Shown piece after piece: positions 3,418 to 5,624 of a stretch of 5,624 nucleotides of DNA. Below the pieces are notes generated by a model that saw only the letters and a list, made by a program, of their open reading frames with translations, was not told the origin of the DNA and did not search any database. Made by a program: the position numbers and the translations under genes. How positions within the stretch are numbered: the first letter of the stretch is position 1; every line of letters begins with the position of its first letter. This DNA is from Clostridiales bacterium (GTDB taxonomy: Bacteria; Bacillota; Clostridia; Oscillospirales; Oscillospiraceae), in contig VSNB01000207.1 of the NCBI GenBank assembly GCA_009774055.1, forward strand, positions 1-5,624, read 5' to 3'.

Positions 3418-4767
3418 ATGAGAAAAAAGCTGTGGCTTCTGCTGGCGGCGGCGCTGCCGCTGCTGTGCGGGTGCATGATGAGCGCGTCGGTGGACGACCT
3501 GTATGCCCTGCCCCAGCTGCCGGAGGAGTACGAATCCCTCAGTGCGCGGCTGTCGGAGATTCTGGCCCTGGGGGCGGAGTACGCGGCGCCCCAGGCGGGG
3601 GCCAACCTGCCGCCGGTGCAGATGGTGGACTTGGACGGGGACGGTACCGACGAGGCCCTGGGCTTCTTCCGGATCAGCAGCGAGGAGAGACCGCTGAAGG
3701 TCTACGTCTTCCGGGCGGTAGAGGACGACTACCAACAGGCCGCCGTCATCGACGGCAGCGGCACCTCCATCCACTCCATCCGGTACGAGGACATGGACGG
3801 GGACGGGGTCCGGGAGATCCTGGTCAGCTGGCAGGTCAGTCCCGAGGTCCGGGCCCTCGGCGTCTACGGCATGAGGGGGCTGGAGCCCGTGCTGCTGATG
3901 AGCGCGCCTTATACCCGCTACGAGGCGGTGGATCTGGACGGGGACGAGGAGCAGGAGCTGGTGGTGCTGCGCAGCGGCGATACGGACGCGGGGCTGAGCC
4001 TGGCGGACTACTACGACTGGGACAGCGGCTACAGCAGCCTTCAGCTGCGCTCCACCGCCCGGCTGTCCGCCCCGGTGGCGTCCCTCCAGCGGATGCAGGT
4101 GGGACAGCTCCAGGAGGGGGAGACGGCGGTGTTCGTCACCAGCCGGGTGGCCGGCGCGGACGACACCAGCAACGCGGTGACGGATATCCTGCTCTACCGC
4201 AGTCCGGAGCTGGTCAATATCGTCCTCCGGGAGGATACCGGCGTGTCCACCCAGATTTTCCACTACCTGAACCTCCAGCCCGCCGACGTCAACGGCGACG
4301 GGGCCCTGGAAGCGCCCCGCCCCGTCCGGCTGCTCTCGGACACGGGGGAGGATGCCTATTGGAAAATCTACTGGCACAGCTACCGCGCCGACGGCGCCGA
4401 CCGGCGGGAGGCCGTGACCTATCACAATCAGGCCGACGGCTGGTACCTGCTGCTTCCGGAGGAGTGGGAGGACCACTTCACGGTGCGGCAGAACAATATC
4501 AGCTCCGCCGTTCACGCCACCACCTTTTACAGCGTCTCCGGCTGGACGCTGGGGGAGGAGCTGCTGACCATTTACACCCTCACCGGCACGGACCGGGAAA
4601 ATCAGGCGGCGAAGAGCGGGCGGACCATTCTGCGCCGCCGGGGAGAGACGATCTACGCCATTTCCTACGCCAGTGCCTATGAGAACTGGCGGTACGCGGT
4701 GGACGGCGACGCGATCAGTGAAAGTTTCAAAATTATTACCAAGCAGCTGAGCATGGGGGAGAACTGA
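3418..4767 (+). CDS. Lipoprotein with FG-GAP/VCBS-like aspartate-rich repeats
   Basis: A 449-residue secreted lipoprotein. MRKK followed by a hydrophobic stretch ends in LLCGC, a signal peptide with a lipobox placing the lipidated cysteine at about Cys19. The mature part carries at least four calcium-loop-like motifs of the form DxDGDGxxE: DLDGDGTDE at 71-79, DMDGDGVRE at 125-133, DLDGDEEQE at 172-180 and DVNGDGALE at 290-298. Each is followed by a hydrophobic strand, as in FG-GAP/VCBS beta-propeller repeats, so it probably folds at least partly as a propeller on the outer face of the membrane. The C-terminal 150 residues are not recognised. The start is the ATG at 3418, with AGGAGG ten bases upstream; it puts the lysines and hydrophobic core exactly at the N-terminus. 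A response regulator follows after 39 bases, so a link to envelope sensing is plausible but unproven. Confidence 0.82.
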   Translation: MRKKLWLLLAAALPLLCGCMMSASVDDLYALPQLPEEYESLSARLSEILALGAEYAAPQAGANLPPVQMVDLDGDGTDEALGFFRISSEERPLKVYVFRAVEDDYQQAAVIDGSGTSIHSIRYEDMDGDGVREILVSWQVSPEVRALGVYGMRGLEPVLLMSAPYTRYEAVDLDGDEEQELVVLRSGDTDAGLSLADYYDWDSGYSSLQLRSTARLSAPVASLQRMQVGQLQEGETAVFVTSRVAGADDTSNAVTDILLYRSPELVNIVLREDTGVSTQIFHYLNLQPADVNGDGALEAPRPVRLLSDTGEDAYWKIYWHSYRADGADRREAVTYHNQADGWYLLLPEEWEDHFTVRQNNISSAVHATTFYSVSGWTLGEELLTIYTLTGTDRENQAAKSGRTILRRRGETIYAISYASAYENWRYAVDGDAISESFKIITKQLSMGEN

Positions 4768-4806
4768 CGCCCCCGGCGGAGCAAGCCTGCGGAAGGGAGG
4801 CCCGTT

Positions 4807-5496
4807 GTGGCAAGAAAGGTATTGGTGCTGGAGGACGAGTCCAGTATCCGCGGATTTATCGTCATCAACCTGACCCGGGCCGGCTATGAGGTCATCGAGT
4901 CGGAGACGGGGGAGGAGGCACTGGAGAAGCTGCGGGACAACCCGGATATCCGGGTTGCGCTGCTGGACATCATGCTGCCGGGGATCGACGGCTTTGAGGT
5001 CTGCCGCCGCATCCGGGCCACCAACACCCGGATCGGGATCATCATGCTCACGGCCCGCAGCCAGGAAATGGACAAGGTGACGGGGCTGATGACCGGGGCG
5101 GACGACTATGTGACCAAGCCCTTTTCTCCGGCGGAGCTGACGGCCCGGGTGGACGCGCTGTTCCGCCGGGCGGGCGGCGCGGCCCCGGAGCAGGCGGGGG
5201 AGATCGTACAGGAGCCCTTCCTCCTCAACACACGCAACCGGACCCTGGAGAAAAACGGCCAGCGGGTGAAGCTGACCCAGGTGGAGTATTCCATCATGAA
5301 GATGTTTATGGAAAATCCCGGGAAAGCGCTTTCCCGGGAGGAGATTCTGGATACCGTCTGGGGGCGGGATTACTTCGGGGAACTGAAGATTGTGGATGTG
5401 AATATCCGGCGGCTGCGGCTCAAAATTGAGGATAACGCGCAGAATCCTACTTTTATCAATACCGTGTGGGGGTATGGGTATAAGTGGGGGTTCTGA
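4807..5496 (+). CDS. OmpR/PhoB-family DNA-binding response regulator
   Basis: A 229-residue two-component response regulator, full length for the family. The receiver domain (about 3-118) has the acidic pair Glu9/Asp10, phospho-acceptor Asp54 in LLDIMLPG, Thr82 in MLTA and Lys104 in TKPF. All the switch residues are present, so it should be phosphorylated by a histidine kinase. The C-terminal winged helix (about 131-229) includes the recognition helix VDVNIRRLRLKIE and ends in the usual WGYGYKW. The start is the GTG at 4807, with GGAGG six bases upstream. It lies 39 bases downstream of the lipoprotein gene on the same strand. No histidine kinase follows in the remaining 128 bases, and a hairpin follows the stop almost at once. 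The family is certain; the target genes are unknown. Confidence 0.96.
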   Translation: MARKVLVLEDESSIRGFIVINLTRAGYEVIESETGEEALEKLRDNPDIRVALLDIMLPGIDGFEVCRRIRATNTRIGIIMLTARSQEMDKVTGLMTGADDYVTKPFSPAELTARVDALFRRAGGAAPEQAGEIVQEPFLLNTRNRTLEKNGQRVKLTQVEYSIMKMFMENPGKALSREEILDTVWGRDYFGELKIVDVNIRRLRLKIEDNAQNPTFINTVWGYGYKWGF

Positions 5497-5498
5497 TC

Positions 5499-5519
5499 TT
5501 CGCCGCCTCCGGCGGCGAA
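5499..5519. terminator. Perfect hairpin just after the response regulator
   Basis: TTCGCCGCC (5499-5507) and GGCGGCGAA (5511-5519) form a perfect 9-bp stem with a three-base loop, two bases after the stop codon. No T run follows, so it is either a T-less terminator or mRNA 3' stabiliser, or a repetitive palindrome. Confidence 0.45.
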
Positions 5520-5624
5520 CGGGAATTGGTTCTCGAACCGGCCCGGGGGGGTATCGCCCCCCGCCGCCGCCAGTCGAATATAAAAATCAACCCGCCCACC
5601 CGACGAACGCGCTGGGGGGGGGGG
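5520..5624. other. Non-coding right end with hairpins and terminal poly-G
   Basis: No gene is visible. A short GGTTC/GAACC hairpin lies near 5528-5539, and a 7-bp stem pairs 5544-5550 with 5557-5563 (C plus six G facing six C plus G). The last 11 bases are all G (5614-5624), which looks like an assembly or sequencing end effect rather than biology. Confidence 0.5.

Noticed and set aside
3343..4515. Long minus-strand ORF of 390 residues opposite the lipoprotein gene
   Set aside because: Low-complexity V/Q/R/H-rich shadow translation. The plus-strand frame has a signal peptide, lipobox and regular repeats.
3363..4682. Alternative plus-strand 439-residue ORF overlapping the lipoprotein
   Set aside because: The frame is G/R/P/A-rich with no recognisable domain, and would exclude the well-supported lipoprotein frame; it is a +1-type GC shadow.

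Overview
The window is bacterial. Its GC-rich genes, encoded CCA ends on both tRNAs, strong AGGAGG-type ribosome binding sites, sigma-A-like promoters and a YitT-family membrane protein suggest a GC-rich Clostridia (Oscillospiraceae/Flavonifractor-like gut Firmicute). That placement is inference from style and gene families; no marker gene here fixes the taxon. The window looks like a whole contig or contig end: it starts in a hairpin-rich non-coding stretch and ends in a run of 11 G.

Layout, left to right. Positions 1-215 hold no credible gene but several GC-rich hairpins and a terminator-like hairpin. On the minus strand, 216-1100 encodes a YitT/UPF0750 membrane protein with its own promoter and RBS. 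Next, also on the minus strand, is a tight three-gene cassette read from about 1997 down to 1275: a small four-cysteine zinc-ribbon protein with a TTG start, a 76-residue helical protein joined to it by an ATGA overlap, and a 105-residue protein carrying only a sigma-70 region-4-like helix-turn-helix. A plus-strand tRNA operon follows (promoter 2028-2056, tRNA-Thr(TGT), tRNA-Tyr(GTA), terminator 2273-2311). A 262-base regulatory region then holds two back-to-back promoters with a dyad between them. The rightward one drives a 251-residue XRE/S24 (LexA/CI-like) repressor. The leftward one leads only to a good Shine-Dalgarno sequence and a doubtful 19-codon ORF. Finally, a lipoprotein with aspartate-rich FG-GAP/VCBS-like repeats (3418-4767) is followed 39 bases later by an OmpR/PhoB response regulator (4807-5496), probably one operon; no histidine kinase is visible before the window ends.

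Functionally the window is mostly regulation and cell envelope: a probably self-cleaving repressor, an alternative-sigma-like small protein, and a response regulator paired with a surface lipoprotein. The least explained parts are the small zinc-ribbon/helical/sigma-like cassette and the divergent switch region next to the tRNA genes, which resembles the control region of a mobile element that has lost its other arm. No transposase, integrase or CRISPR array is present.
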